A stretch of 23,755 bases of DNA. Source: Ruminococcus flavefaciens (GTDB lineage Bacteria; Bacillota; Clostridia; Oscillospirales; Ruminococcaceae). The notes beneath the pieces are model-generated. The model worked only from the letters and a program-made list of their open reading frames with translations, was not told the origin of the DNA and did not search any database. The position numbers and the translations under genes were made by a program. This document shows positions 7,492 to 15,520 of this stretch, one piece after another. Position 1 is the stretch's first letter. Each line of letters opens with the position of its first letter. The stretch is taken from positions 1 through 23,755 of the forward strand of contig DFHF01000016.1 of the NCBI GenBank assembly GCA_002371825.1, given 5' to 3'.

Positions 7492-8727
7492 ATGAATAAA
7501 TTGGATTCAAAAAGAATATCAGCATTTCTTCTCGCATCATTCCTGAGTTTCTGCTTTCCCGGGAGCAAGGCTCATGCCGCAGAAAATATACAGGATGGCA
7601 TCAGTCTTTCCATAACAACAGACAGATCGGATTATGAGCCCGGCGATAGGATAGTTGCCGAGATAAGCCTTGAAAATAACAGCGGCAATGATATAACTGA
7701 TATCTCTATGGAAGGCGCAGTTCCAGAGGGCTATCATCTTGAGGAAGGCAAGAGCACTGTCCTGAGATCGACATATATAATGTCAGGTAATTCGATAAGT
7801 TCAGAACTCGTTTTCATACCTGACGAGGAAGAAATCGCCCCCACAGAAAAAGTGACTGTTACAACAGCTGAAACTGATAAGGATGAGGTTCAGGGAACTG
7901 CTTCCACAGCCGCAGTTTCTACGGCGAGCAGCACTTCTACAGTAACTGCAGCTGCGGTAAGTGAAGATGAAAGCGATAAAAAAAACAATGCTCTTCCGCT
8001 GATCCTTGCCATTATCGGAGTCATCGCTGTTCCGGCAGCAGTTGCCGCAGTTGTTATCGTCAGAAAGAAAGGCGGAAAAACAGGAATAATGATCCTGCTC
8101 TGTATAACCGCAGCAGGCGCCATGGAGCCGATGCAGGCAAAGGCTGATGAAGAGGATCGTACAATGTCAGTCAGCCAGGAGATAACTGTAGACGGTGCCG
8201 CATTTGAACTGACAGCCACCGTTAAATTTACTGTTCAGACAGAGGATATGCAGGCAGTCGTCGAAGAATACTACTCAAACAATTCCGAAGAAATAGTTGC
8301 TGTTGAGGAGGTACAGGAAAACGAAGACGTATTCAGTGAAAAAGAAGTAATTGAGTTCCTGACTGAAAGAGGATTCACTGAATATCCTGTGACCTATGAT
8401 TTCAACATGGACGGCACATATACTGATGAAGCAGAAGCTGCTGCTGATTCAGACGAAAGACACCCTATGTATCAGACCTATTTCGTAGCTGAAGATGGTT
8501 CAGTCTGGTCAATCTTCATCGTAGGCCGGACTATTGCAGCAAATCCTGCTTCCTACAATCTTCAGTCAGACAATGAGGCTCAGGTCCTTGTATCGGAAAC
8601 AGAGACCCTTACAAGCTATACCGAAATGGGCAACAAGCTTTACACCACAATCCCGAAAGAATCTGCGATCATATTAAAGGTCGTGGATCAAATAACAAGC
8701 CAAAAGCTTAACGAACTAACTTTTTAA
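7492..8727 (+). CDS. Surface protein with Ig/DUF11-like domain and tandem membrane / signal-peptide-like segments
   Basis: 411 residues. A signal peptide (about 1-29, AHA-A site) is followed by a beta-rich domain (about 36-125; DRSDYEPGDRIVAEISLENN resembles cell-surface DUF11/Ig-like repeats). A Thr/Ala/Ser linker (130-165) leads to a membrane helix (168-190), the positive stretch RKKGGK, and a second hydrophobic stretch (198-212) ending in AKA-D that looks like a cleavable signal peptide. The C-terminal ~190 residues are acidic, unrecognised and carry one Ca-loop-like sequence (YDFNMDGTYTDE, 302-313). ATG 7492 is only 1 nt from AAAGGGG (7484-7490). TTG 7501 has a 10-nt spacing and may be the true start, removing three residues without changing the signal peptide. 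It is 12 nt upstream of the SGNH hydrolase gene and probably co-transcribed. Function unknown; possibly a surface partner of that enzyme. Confidence 0.75.
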   Translation: MNKLDSKRISAFLLASFLSFCFPGSKAHAAENIQDGISLSITTDRSDYEPGDRIVAEISLENNSGNDITDISMEGAVPEGYHLEEGKSTVLRSTYIMSGNSISSELVFIPDEEEIAPTEKVTVTTAETDKDEVQGTASTAAVSTASSTSTVTAAAVSEDESDKKNNALPLILAIIGVIAVPAAVAAVVIVRKKGGKTGIMILLCITAAGAMEPMQAKADEEDRTMSVSQEITVDGAAFELTATVKFTVQTEDMQAVVEEYYSNNSEEIVAVEEVQENEDVFSEKEVIEFLTERGFTEYPVTYDFNMDGTYTDEAEAAADSDERHPMYQTYFVAEDGSVWSIFIVGRTIAANPASYNLQSDNEAQVLVSETETLTSYTEMGNKLYTTIPKESAIILKVVDQITSQKLNELTF

Positions 8728-8739
8728 GGAGGTAAATGT

Positions 8740-10002
8740 ATGAAAAAAGGTTTATTGAAAGGTTTTGTATCAAAAGCACTTGCGGCAACGATGCTGTTGT
8801 CATTATTGCCGGCAAATGCAGTCGCAGCAGGTGAAGATCCGGTCGTCGTAGTATCTCTGGGTGATTCATATTCATCAGGAGAAGGTATCCCGGCATTCTA
8901 CGGACAGGAAAAAGCATGGGAGCAGAGAGTTTACGATGAGGATTGGCTTGCACACAGATCTACAAAAAGCTGGCCGGGTCTGATCGAGATACCGAATGTA
9001 AGCGGAAAGCTGAACAACTACAATGTAAAGCAGACTAATTCCTCAAAATGCAAGTGGTATTTCGGAGCTGTATCAGGTGCCGAGACAAAGCATTTCAGCA
9101 AGTCTACTCAGAGGAAGGATACCTACAAGAGACTCTCTTTGTTCAAGACACTCAAGACTACATCATATCTTCCGAAGCAGGCCGATATTTTCAACAAGGT
9201 CAGCGGAGATGTTGACTATGTAACACTGACCATCGGCGGTAATGATATGGGATTCGTTGATGTTATCACTACCTGTGCAACAGGCAGTACATATCTCCAT
9301 TTCGGAAGCGGAAAGCTCAAGCTTGAAAAGCAGATCGATGAGATCTGGGCTGGATATTCGACCATAAGATCAAATATCAAGTCTGTTTATACCGATATAA
9401 AGGCTAAAGCAGGCGCTCAGGCTAATATTATAGTTGCCGGCTATCCTAAGCTCCTGGATAAGGAGGGCAAGGGCGTTCTTATCAGCGAGAAGGAAGCAAC
9501 TATCGTTAATCAGAACGTTACAAAGTTCAACAACAGCATCGCAGACATCGTAAATGAGTGCAGAAATCAGGGCATGAATATTTACTTCGTAGATGTCGAA
9601 ACTGAATTCGATAAGGACGGAGGCCATCAGGCATACTCCGACAACGCATGGATCAACAGCATCATCCTCACCAAGCAGGATCAGGATCTTGAGCAGAATG
9701 GCTTTGTAAGCGCATACTCTATCCATCCTAACGAGGAAGGTGCAAAGGCATATGCAAGATGTGTAAATGCAAAGATCAGAGAGATCGAAAACAATAAGAC
9801 TGCTCGTTCAGCTATGCTCGCCAAGGCTGCTGCTCCGGAGGTTATCCCCGATACAAGCGCTGTTGAGGAGACAACCGCTCCCGCAACAGAGGCTGCTGTA
9901 AATGACGAGGATGTTATCGAAGCCACAGAGGCTGCTGAGCAGACCGCTGATGAAACATTGAATGAACAGACTGTTGATGAGGCAGCGGCTGAAACTGAGT
10001 AA
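8740..10002 (+). CDS. Secreted SGNH/GDSL-family esterase
   Basis: 420 residues with a signal peptide (1-30, AVAA site). SGNH blocks are visible: block I VVVSLGDSYSSGEG with Ser43, block III GGND (166-169, oxyanion Asn168), block V SIHPNEEG with His329 and a probable partner Asp/Ser just upstream. The layout resembles secreted SGNH esterases such as the Streptomyces lipase (SGNH_hydro) group. Substrate is not deducible; acyl or acetyl esters on plant polysaccharide or lipids are candidates in a fibre degrader. After the catalytic domain comes a ~60-residue acidic Ala/Thr/Glu tail (about 361-420) without LPXTG. The start follows AAGGAGG, and the gene lies 12 nt after the 7492-8727 gene. A strong terminator follows at 10109. 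Confidence 0.9.
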   Translation: MKKGLLKGFVSKALAATMLLSLLPANAVAAGEDPVVVVSLGDSYSSGEGIPAFYGQEKAWEQRVYDEDWLAHRSTKSWPGLIEIPNVSGKLNNYNVKQTNSSKCKWYFGAVSGAETKHFSKSTQRKDTYKRLSLFKTLKTTSYLPKQADIFNKVSGDVDYVTLTIGGNDMGFVDVITTCATGSTYLHFGSGKLKLEKQIDEIWAGYSTIRSNIKSVYTDIKAKAGAQANIIVAGYPKLLDKEGKGVLISEKEATIVNQNVTKFNNSIADIVNECRNQGMNIYFVDVETEFDKDGGHQAYSDNAWINSIILTKQDQDLEQNGFVSAYSIHPNEEGAKAYARCVNAKIREIENNKTARSAMLAKAAAPEVIPDTSAVEETTAPATEAAVNDEDVIEATEAAEQTADETLNEQTVDEAAAETE

Positions 10003-10014
10003 ATCATAACCACT

Positions 10015-10058
10015 CCTGAATTAGCAGTTTGCAAAAGCCATAAAAGTGCGAATTCAGG
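10015..10058 (+). repeat. Inverted repeat just after the SGNH gene
   Basis: CCTGAATT (10015-10022) and AATTCAGG (10051-10058), 8-bp stem with a 28-nt loop. It has no T-tract and may be a 3' mRNA-stabilising stem ahead of the true terminator. Confidence 0.4.
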
Positions 10059-10108
10059 CTCGCCTACTAAAGCAGGGACTGAAGATCAGAAATTATAATA
10101 CTATACCG

Positions 10109-10137
10109 AACAGCCGCTTCAAGCGGCTGTTTTTTTT
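10109..10137 (+). terminator. Rho-independent terminator of the 7492-10002 operon
   Basis: Stem ACAGCCGC / GCGGCTGT around a TTCAA loop, followed by seven or more T residues (10131-10137). Textbook. Confidence 0.92.
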
Positions 10138-10264
10138 ACTACCCGTAAACAGATCAATGGTTTGATTCTTTATGTTGTCTCGTATGACTTTCTAATATCG
10201 TCCTGCTGTATCATCCTTTGTTATTATTCTTTGCGTTTTTTCATTTCTTTACCACGATAAGACT

Positions 10265-10337
10265 ATGCTTCTTCCACTTACAAAAACTTTTTATCCTATA
10301 TTAAAACCAGAAGTTTTAGTAAAGAAGCCTGAAGCAT
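10265..10337 (+). repeat. Long imperfect inverted repeat in an AT-rich gap
   Basis: ATGCTTC (10265-10271) pairs with GAAGCAT (10331-10337), CTTAC (10277-10281) with GTAAAG, and AAAACTT (10283-10289) with AAGTTTT (10311-10317), giving about 18 pairs over a 73-nt hairpin. CCTTTTT follows at about 10340-10346. The gap 10138-10486 otherwise holds nothing recognisable. It may be a weak terminator, a small structured RNA or a degraded miniature element. Confidence 0.4.
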
Positions 10338-10486
10338 AACCTTTTTATAGAAGTGAGTCTCTCAATAAACATTTATCAGTAAATCCTTGACATCAAACAG
10401 TTTATCAATCCATACAAAACAGTATCTTTTATATTGTATAATCTGCTGATTATATATTGTATTTTGTTAACTTTTATCATATTGAA

Positions 10487-10515
10487 TTGAATTGTGAAAA
10501 CAATTGTGGTAAAAT
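10487..10515 (+). promoter_or_regulatory. Promoter of the 10625-15427 gene run, with shared spacer motif
   Basis: TTGAAT (10487-10492), 17-bp spacer, TAAAAT (10510-10515), with TGG directly before the -10 (extended -10). The spacer TGTGAAAACAATTGTGG matches that of the promoter at 7394-7422 except for one A and two A/G changes. It also contains ATTGT-N4-ACAAT (10491-10504), a possible operator half-site pair. Confidence 0.6.
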
Positions 10516-10624
10516 ATTACATATAAAATTCACGTTGAGTGCGCTGTAAATTGTTTGAATTTATGGCAGCATTAAAACAATTTTGACATTTTAGCAGCAC
10601 TATGTCATCAAAGGAGGAACTATT

Positions 10625-11005
10625 ATGGAGAGAAGTAAACTTGTAGTAATTGAAAGAGATATGTATTGTCCATTCTGCGACACTAATTCTGCCGTTATCA
10701 TCAGCGAAACTGTAAGCAGCAAATCGAGGATCGGATGTGCAGCTATAGGATTAAAGGACGGCTGTCTGCTGACCATTACTGGTGGCTGCTGGGCTATCAT
10801 AAGTGGAATACCGCTTTATGATACAAAAGAAGAATACACAAATGTTAATTACGGTTTTTGCCCTCACTGCGGCAATACATACCCGATAAACAGACCTGAG
10901 GAAGAAAAGCAGACAATAGGCAGCAAATTCCAGTCGGCAAAACAGGGAGCTATGAACAACTTTAATTCCGTAAAGGGAATGTTCAGCAAAAACGATCAGC
11001 AATGA
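10625..11005 (+). CDS. Small zinc-ribbon protein with a hydrophobic middle
   Basis: 126 residues with two CxxC pairs, CPFC (residues 16-19) and CPHC (about 80-83). These can form one zinc ribbon split by a ~60-residue Gly/Ile-rich hydrophobic stretch (DGCLLTITGGCWAIISGIPL). The C-terminal ~35 residues are a polar amphipathic helix (SKFQSAKQGAMNNFNSVK). The family is not recognised; similar split zinc ribbons flank membrane-associated segments in Firmicutes. AAAGGAGG precedes ATG 10625. The stop overlaps the start of yidD (ATGA, 11002-11005), implying coupled translation and a role near the membrane. Confidence 0.75.
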   Translation: MERSKLVVIERDMYCPFCDTNSAVIISETVSSKSRIGCAAIGLKDGCLLTITGGCWAIISGIPLYDTKEEYTNVNYGFCPHCGNTYPINRPEEEKQTIGSKFQSAKQGAMNNFNSVKGMFSKNDQQ

Positions 11006-11424
11006 CAGATGAAGAAATAATTGAAGCCTTCAGAAATAAGCGTAAGGACGATATCAAAAAAGCTGTTATCCGTCCAAAATTCAGGCTGTATAAAGAACTG
11101 CTGCAAATAGCTGTATTCTCATTGTTGATAGCCGTGACAGCGATTTTGGGCAGCAGTCTGCAAGCATGGCAGTATACTATTTTATTGACAGTCGTGATAC
11201 TGCTTTTCCTTATCACGCAGACTAAAAACATCATACTTCTGATGATATTCATGTATCAGAGATTCGCCCCTAAAACTATTCGGGCAGCCTGTCTTTTTAC
11301 ACCGAGCTGTTCTGAATATATGCGTATCTCAGTAAAAAAATACGGTGTTTTCAAAGGTGTGAATAAAGGCTTCAGAAGACTGAGAAGATGTCGTCCTCCT
11401 AACGGAGGGCTTGATGAACCTTAA
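11002..11424 (+). CDS. yidD: YidD-family membrane insertion factor with an N-terminal two-helix extension
   Basis: The C-terminal ~60 residues are a complete YidD domain: QRFAPKTIRAACLFTPSCSE, KKYGVFKGVNKGFRRLRRC, then P-P-N-G-G-L-D. The conserved Cys is at 103 in the P-S-C-S-E-Y motif (usually P-T-C-S-E-Y) and the second Cys at 130. YidD assists the YidC insertase at the membrane. Classical YidD is about 70-85 residues; this one has 80 extra N-terminal residues with a basic cytoplasmic helix and two hydrophobic segments (about 34-50 and 57-75). It is not next to rpmH-rnpA-yidC here but overlaps a zinc-ribbon gene and sits 12 nt before an SH3-repeat membrane protein. It may therefore be a second, dedicated copy (inference). 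Confidence 0.88.
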   Translation: MTDEEIIEAFRNKRKDDIKKAVIRPKFRLYKELLQIAVFSLLIAVTAILGSSLQAWQYTILLTVVILLFLITQTKNIILLMIFMYQRFAPKTIRAACLFTPSCSEYMRISVKKYGVFKGVNKGFRRLRRCRPPNGGLDEP

Positions 11425-11436
11425 AGGGTGATTTAA

Positions 11437-13284
11437 ATGAGTAATAACAATAAAATGCCGGAAGGCTGGGGACAGAATAAGAGCATTCCCGATTCATGGA
11501 AAAAAGGAAACAGTCTGCCGGAGAATTGGGGAAAACAAAGCCCCGGTGCCGGTAACATATGGCCTTCGGGCAATTCATCCGCAGCAAAATCAAAAACGGA
11601 TCAAGCTCCGGGCAGCAATTTCAATATTTCAGAAGCGGCTCATAAAGGTGCCGGTCTGCTTGCAGGTGCTGCCAAAAAGATCGGCGGAGCTGCTAAAAAT
11701 GCTGCCGGCAGTGCCGTTGAATACGCCAAATCTGACGATGCTGCCGAAAAAGCTGCGTTTGCAAAGGAAAAAGCCGGAGCAGCTTTTGCAGGACTTAAAG
11801 GCAAGGCAGCAGCATTAGCTGCTCAACGAAAAAAAGCTGACAGCAGCGATGCTCCTGCTGATGATGTCATAGAGGACGTAAATGACGCTATCGATGAAGC
11901 TTATGATGCATCAGATGCAGCAACAGACACAGCCGGCTTTATTGGCGAAGCAGCAGGCGCTGAAAGCTTTGACGAGCTTTATGAAAAGGCTATGAAGACT
12001 ACGGACGAGGAAGAAGCTTCTGACGATACGGCTTACGATGAGGAAGATGTTCCTGATGAAAGCTCCTTCTTTGACGAGGAGGAATCTTGTGATGAACCCG
12101 CATTTGACGAGGAAGAAGCATCTGATGAACCCGCCTTCGATGAATCTGATGAAACGGATATGGGCTATGTAAGCAATAGAGCTGAGACACCTGTTGCAGC
12201 TGCTCTTCAATATCCACCGCCTGTTTCGCCTGCACCTATGCAGCCTCAGCCTGCACCGAGACAATTCAGCTATGAAGAGGAGAAAAAATCACCTCTTGTT
12301 CCAATCCTTGTTGTTGCATTGATCGTATTGGTTCTTGCATTCGGCATATTGTTTGGTGTTTTTATTTCTCAGAAAAAGGAGAAAAAAGACGATAATTCAG
12401 ATACAGCTGCCGTAGTCACGACAACAGAAACGACTGTTCCTGAAAATGTTACATCATATACGATAGCCGAACCTGATAATACCGAGATCCCCACCAATAA
12501 TGCAGCAGCAAAACCGGCTATCCAACAGGAAGCAGTCACTGCCCCGGCAAACCAGACATCGAAAGAATCAGTGGATCTGTCAGGTGTTATAAACAGCAAA
12601 GGCGCAAAATATGTTTACAGCTATACAACAGACTATGTTCTTAACGGCGGAAAGAAGGCCGAACAGCGTCTTGACCTCGAAAACGGCTGGAACATTTCAG
12701 CAAAAAGCTTCTGTTCAGCCTATGGATTGATCTGGTATGAGTTATGGGATGCAGATGACGGAGATTATTACGGTTGGGTGGATTCCGAGTTTATCGATTT
12801 CAATTTAAAGAGAATAGGCGAAAGATATGTCACCACAGAATCCACAGGCCTCAACCTGCGTTCTCAGCCCAACAGCAGCTCACCGATCCTCGATAATATC
12901 CCGAGAAACGCCAAGATCAACTGCTATGAATCCGGTGTCAGCGGCTGGTATATCGTTTATTACAAAAATGAAAAGGGCTATGTAAGCTCTGAGTATGTTT
13001 CAACAAAACCAAACGGCTCAGCCACAGAAGTGAACGGTGTAACACTTTATGACTGCTCAAAATATGGCAGGATAAATACTCGCGGCGGAACTCTGCCGAG
13101 TATTACTCTGGATTATATAACCGGCGGAGAATGGCAGACTCTACGGGACAGCCTCGGAAACGGCTGGCATATCAAAGCCACAAGATACTGCAATACAATG
13201 GGTATCACATGGTATGAGATAGAGGATGCTGACGACGGTGACTACTACGGCTGGATAGACGGTTCGTTTATCGATTTTGAGTGA
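11437..13284 (+). CDS. Single-pass membrane protein with acidic cytoplasmic region and extracellular SH3-type repeats
   Basis: 615 residues. The N-terminus has three 10-residue repeats around Trp (MPEGWGQNKS, IPDSWKKGNS, LPENWGKQSP). An Ala/Gly/Lys-rich helical stretch follows (about 65-133), then a very acidic segment (about 140-242) with DEPAFDEEE-type repeats and a Pro-rich stretch. The membrane helix is at 286-309, flanked by KK on both sides, so the first ~285 residues should be cytoplasmic. Outside are a Thr-rich linker, a module at about 385-455, a bacterial SH3 domain at about 464-522 (GLNLRSQPNSSSPIL, GYVSSEYV), and a second copy of the first module at about 535-614. The two modules share GW-I-A--C---G--WYE then DADDGDYYGW. 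SH3_3-type domains usually bind peptidoglycan or cell-wall polymers. It is 12 nt after yidD and 15 nt before an SGNH lipoprotein. It looks like an envelope sensor or scaffold; no enzymatic motif is visible. Confidence 0.78.
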   Translation: MSNNNKMPEGWGQNKSIPDSWKKGNSLPENWGKQSPGAGNIWPSGNSSAAKSKTDQAPGSNFNISEAAHKGAGLLAGAAKKIGGAAKNAAGSAVEYAKSDDAAEKAAFAKEKAGAAFAGLKGKAAALAAQRKKADSSDAPADDVIEDVNDAIDEAYDASDAATDTAGFIGEAAGAESFDELYEKAMKTTDEEEASDDTAYDEEDVPDESSFFDEEESCDEPAFDEEEASDEPAFDESDETDMGYVSNRAETPVAAALQYPPPVSPAPMQPQPAPRQFSYEEEKKSPLVPILVVALIVLVLAFGILFGVFISQKKEKKDDNSDTAAVVTTTETTVPENVTSYTIAEPDNTEIPTNNAAAKPAIQQEAVTAPANQTSKESVDLSGVINSKGAKYVYSYTTDYVLNGGKKAEQRLDLENGWNISAKSFCSAYGLIWYELWDADDGDYYGWVDSEFIDFNLKRIGERYVTTESTGLNLRSQPNSSSPILDNIPRNAKINCYESGVSGWYIVYYKNEKGYVSSEYVSTKPNGSATEVNGVTLYDCSKYGRINTRGGTLPSITLDYITGGEWQTLRDSLGNGWHIKATRYCNTMGITWYEIEDADDGDYYGWIDGSFIDFE

Positions 13285-13299
13285 TGAAAAGGTAATGAT

Positions 13300-14373
13300 A
13301 TGAGGCATATTGAGATCGCAGTTATACTTTTTGCGCTTGCAGGCTTATTTGCGTCCTGCGGCAAGGTCCCGGAAAACAGCAGTACTGTCCTGCCCTCTGC
13401 AAATATGGAAAATACTGTAACCGGCACTGAGCAGACTACTGCAGCAGTTAACACAACTGCAGGCACAACGCATTTTATTTCAACAACTGTAACATCAACT
13501 ACCACGAGCGGCAGTCAAACTGCCGCTCAGACTCATGCAGAAGCTGTTACGGTAAATACCACTGTGCCTGAGGATACTGACATACCCCCGAATTTTACAA
13601 CTGAACAGCCTGCAGAAGCAGCAACAGAAGCTCAGAACGATCAGATCACAAGATTTGACGCATTCTCTGATTATACTTTATGGGCAGAATATACCGGTTA
13701 TCCGGGCGGACTGCTTGAAGCAGAAGGAGCAACCGGCATTAATCAGGACTATTTCCATACACCTGACAGCTCGCCTGCCTATAATTCCGGAAGGATAGTT
13801 ATTGGCGACAGCAGATGCTGTCAGCTCGGTATCTACCAGTACAGAACAGGTCTGAATGATTTTGCTGACTTCGCAGTCTGGGGAGGTCACTATATTTCCG
13901 GATACGGAGGTATAATGACTGACGAACATTTCCGTGAGGCTGAACAGTGTTTTCAGTCACAGATCAGAAGCTGTCAAAAAAGCAGGATATACTTTTTTGC
14001 GACTGTGAACGACTATGATTGCTGGAGCAATAATAATTCATCGTATATCAGCGCTGCAATAAATACCGCTGAAAAGCTTGCTTCTATGTCATATGAGATG
14101 GATGGTATCACATATCACCCGGAGGTTTATGTTATCGGCTTTGACGGGTGCTGGCTCACCGGTGATCTGTTTGGTACACCGCAGGACGTTTTCAACCGCT
14201 ATGTTCAGGATTATAATGACAAGCTCAGAAGCGCCTGCTCATCAAGTCCTTCCCTTCAGGGCAGGTTCACAACAGTTCAGGAAATTGTCGGCGGAAAGGC
14301 AGGCTTTATTGATGACGGTCTTCATTATTCTGATGACACGTTAGAAGCAATACGAGCTTACATATCAGATTAG
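13300..14373 (+). CDS. SGNH-like hydrolase lipoprotein
   Basis: 357 residues. A lipoprotein signal peptide has Cys20 in LFASC (Phe at -3 is slightly atypical). A Thr/Ser/Ala linker (about 30-115) leads to a domain of about 240 residues. SGNH elements in order: IVIGDSR with Ser171, a Gly-rich block WGGHYISGYGG (194-204), Asn237 in FATVNDYD, and the final D-G-L-H-Y-S with Asp339 and His342. This set matches SGNH enzymes with a GDSR block I, often O-acetyl or acyl esterases of cell-envelope polymers. Exact substrate unknown. It lies 15 nt after the SH3-repeat protein and 10 nt before the macro-domain gene, so it is in the operon. The high Cys count (about 8) in an exported domain suggests possible disulfides. 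Confidence 0.75.
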   Translation: MRHIEIAVILFALAGLFASCGKVPENSSTVLPSANMENTVTGTEQTTAAVNTTAGTTHFISTTVTSTTTSGSQTAAQTHAEAVTVNTTVPEDTDIPPNFTTEQPAEAATEAQNDQITRFDAFSDYTLWAEYTGYPGGLLEAEGATGINQDYFHTPDSSPAYNSGRIVIGDSRCCQLGIYQYRTGLNDFADFAVWGGHYISGYGGIMTDEHFREAEQCFQSQIRSCQKSRIYFFATVNDYDCWSNNNSSYISAAINTAEKLASMSYEMDGITYHPEVYVIGFDGCWLTGDLFGTPQDVFNRYVQDYNDKLRSACSSSPSLQGRFTTVQEIVGGKAGFIDDGLHYSDDTLEAIRAYISD

Positions 14374-14383
14374 GAGCGATACT

Positions 14384-15427
14384 ATGCCATTAAAGTTTAT
14401 TCGTGATGATATAACAAAGCTGAAAGCCGATGCAATAGTAAATGCAGCAAACACCTCGCTTCTCGGCGGAGGCGGAGTTGACGGTGCTATCCACCGTGCT
14501 GCCGGACCTGAGCTACTGGAGGAATGCAGAAAACTCGGCGGCTGTGAGGTGGGCAGGGCAAAGCTTACCAAGGGCTATAACCTTCCTGCCGGACATATCA
14601 TACATACCGTCGGACCTGTATGGAGCGGCGGAAAAAATAATGAACCTGAGCTGCTCCGTGGCTGTTACGAAGAGTGTCTCAGGATAGCAGCAGAGAATAA
14701 GTTCGAGAGTATCGCATTCCCCCTCATTTCGTCCGGAGCATATGGATATCCAAAGGATCAGGCTCTGAAGATCGCTGTGGACAGCTGTTCAGAGTTTCTG
14801 AATAATCACGACATGGATATAACTATCGTGATCTTTGACAGGGAGTCATTCGACATCGGCAAGAAGACTCTGAAAAATATTCAGGCATTTATCGACGATA
14901 ATTACTATGACGAAACAATTGAGTGGAGATACACAGATGCAAGGCCCCATGGCAATTTCAGAGGTATTCTGCGCCCCTTCGGAAAGAATACTCACCATGC
15001 TGCGGGTATGGCACAAGCAGCTCCTGCAAATGTCCCTGTCCTCGAAGAAGCCTGCGCTGAAAGTCTGAAAGATAAGCTGAAAATGATAGACGAGAGCTTT
15101 ACCGAGATGCTCCTTCGCAAGATAGATGAAAAGGGAATGTCCGATTCTGATTGCTATAAAAAGGCAAATATAGATCGCAAGCTCTTCTCTAAAATACGCT
15201 CAAATAAGGATTATCACCCCAAAAAATCCACTGCTGTTGCATTTGCTGTCGCTCTTGAACTTGATATCGACGAAACAAAAGAAATGCTTTTAAAGGCAGG
15301 CTTCGGTCTTTCAAATTCAAGCAAATTCGATATTATTATCCGGTACTTTATCGAAAACGGCAATTATAATATATACGAGATCAATGAAGCTCTTTTCCAG
15401 TTTGATCAGGTTCTGATCGGTTCATAA
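14384..15427 (+). CDS. Macro-domain protein (ADP-ribose binding/hydrolase) with C-terminal HTH-like domain
   Basis: 347 residues. Residues 1-170 form a YmdB/MacroD-type macro domain: ADAIVNAANTSLLGGGGVDG (15-34), AIHRAAG, HTVGPVW, and the phosphate loop FPLISSGAYGYP (112-123). Such domains bind ADP-ribose and many remove O-acetyl or mono-ADP-ribose groups; Asn20/Asn23 and the GGGGVDGAIH loop expected for activity are present. After a linker (about 175-225), a helical domain (about 235-347; KKANIDRKLFSKIRSNKDYH, then AVALELDIDETKEMLLKAGF) resembles an Xre-type HTH. It could bind DNA or act as an interaction domain. It is cytoplasmic, unlike its envelope-associated upstream neighbours. The next gene encodes a VWA protein, a partner seen in some stress or conflict cassettes. 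NAD-linked signalling or ADP-ribosyl reversal is plausible but unproven. Confidence 0.88.
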   Translation: MPLKFIRDDITKLKADAIVNAANTSLLGGGGVDGAIHRAAGPELLEECRKLGGCEVGRAKLTKGYNLPAGHIIHTVGPVWSGGKNNEPELLRGCYEECLRIAAENKFESIAFPLISSGAYGYPKDQALKIAVDSCSEFLNNHDMDITIVIFDRESFDIGKKTLKNIQAFIDDNYYDETIEWRYTDARPHGNFRGILRPFGKNTHHAAGMAQAAPANVPVLEEACAESLKDKLKMIDESFTEMLLRKIDEKGMSDSDCYKKANIDRKLFSKIRSNKDYHPKKSTAVAFAVALELDIDETKEMLLKAGFGLSNSSKFDIIIRYFIENGNYNIYEINEALFQFDQVLIGS

Positions 15428-15520
15428 AATGTCGCCTTGAAAGCGACCACTCCCCTCTTGAAATATGGTATTATATGATCACAGAAGAAAACAGATCACC
15501 AATTTCAAGGAGGAATCATT

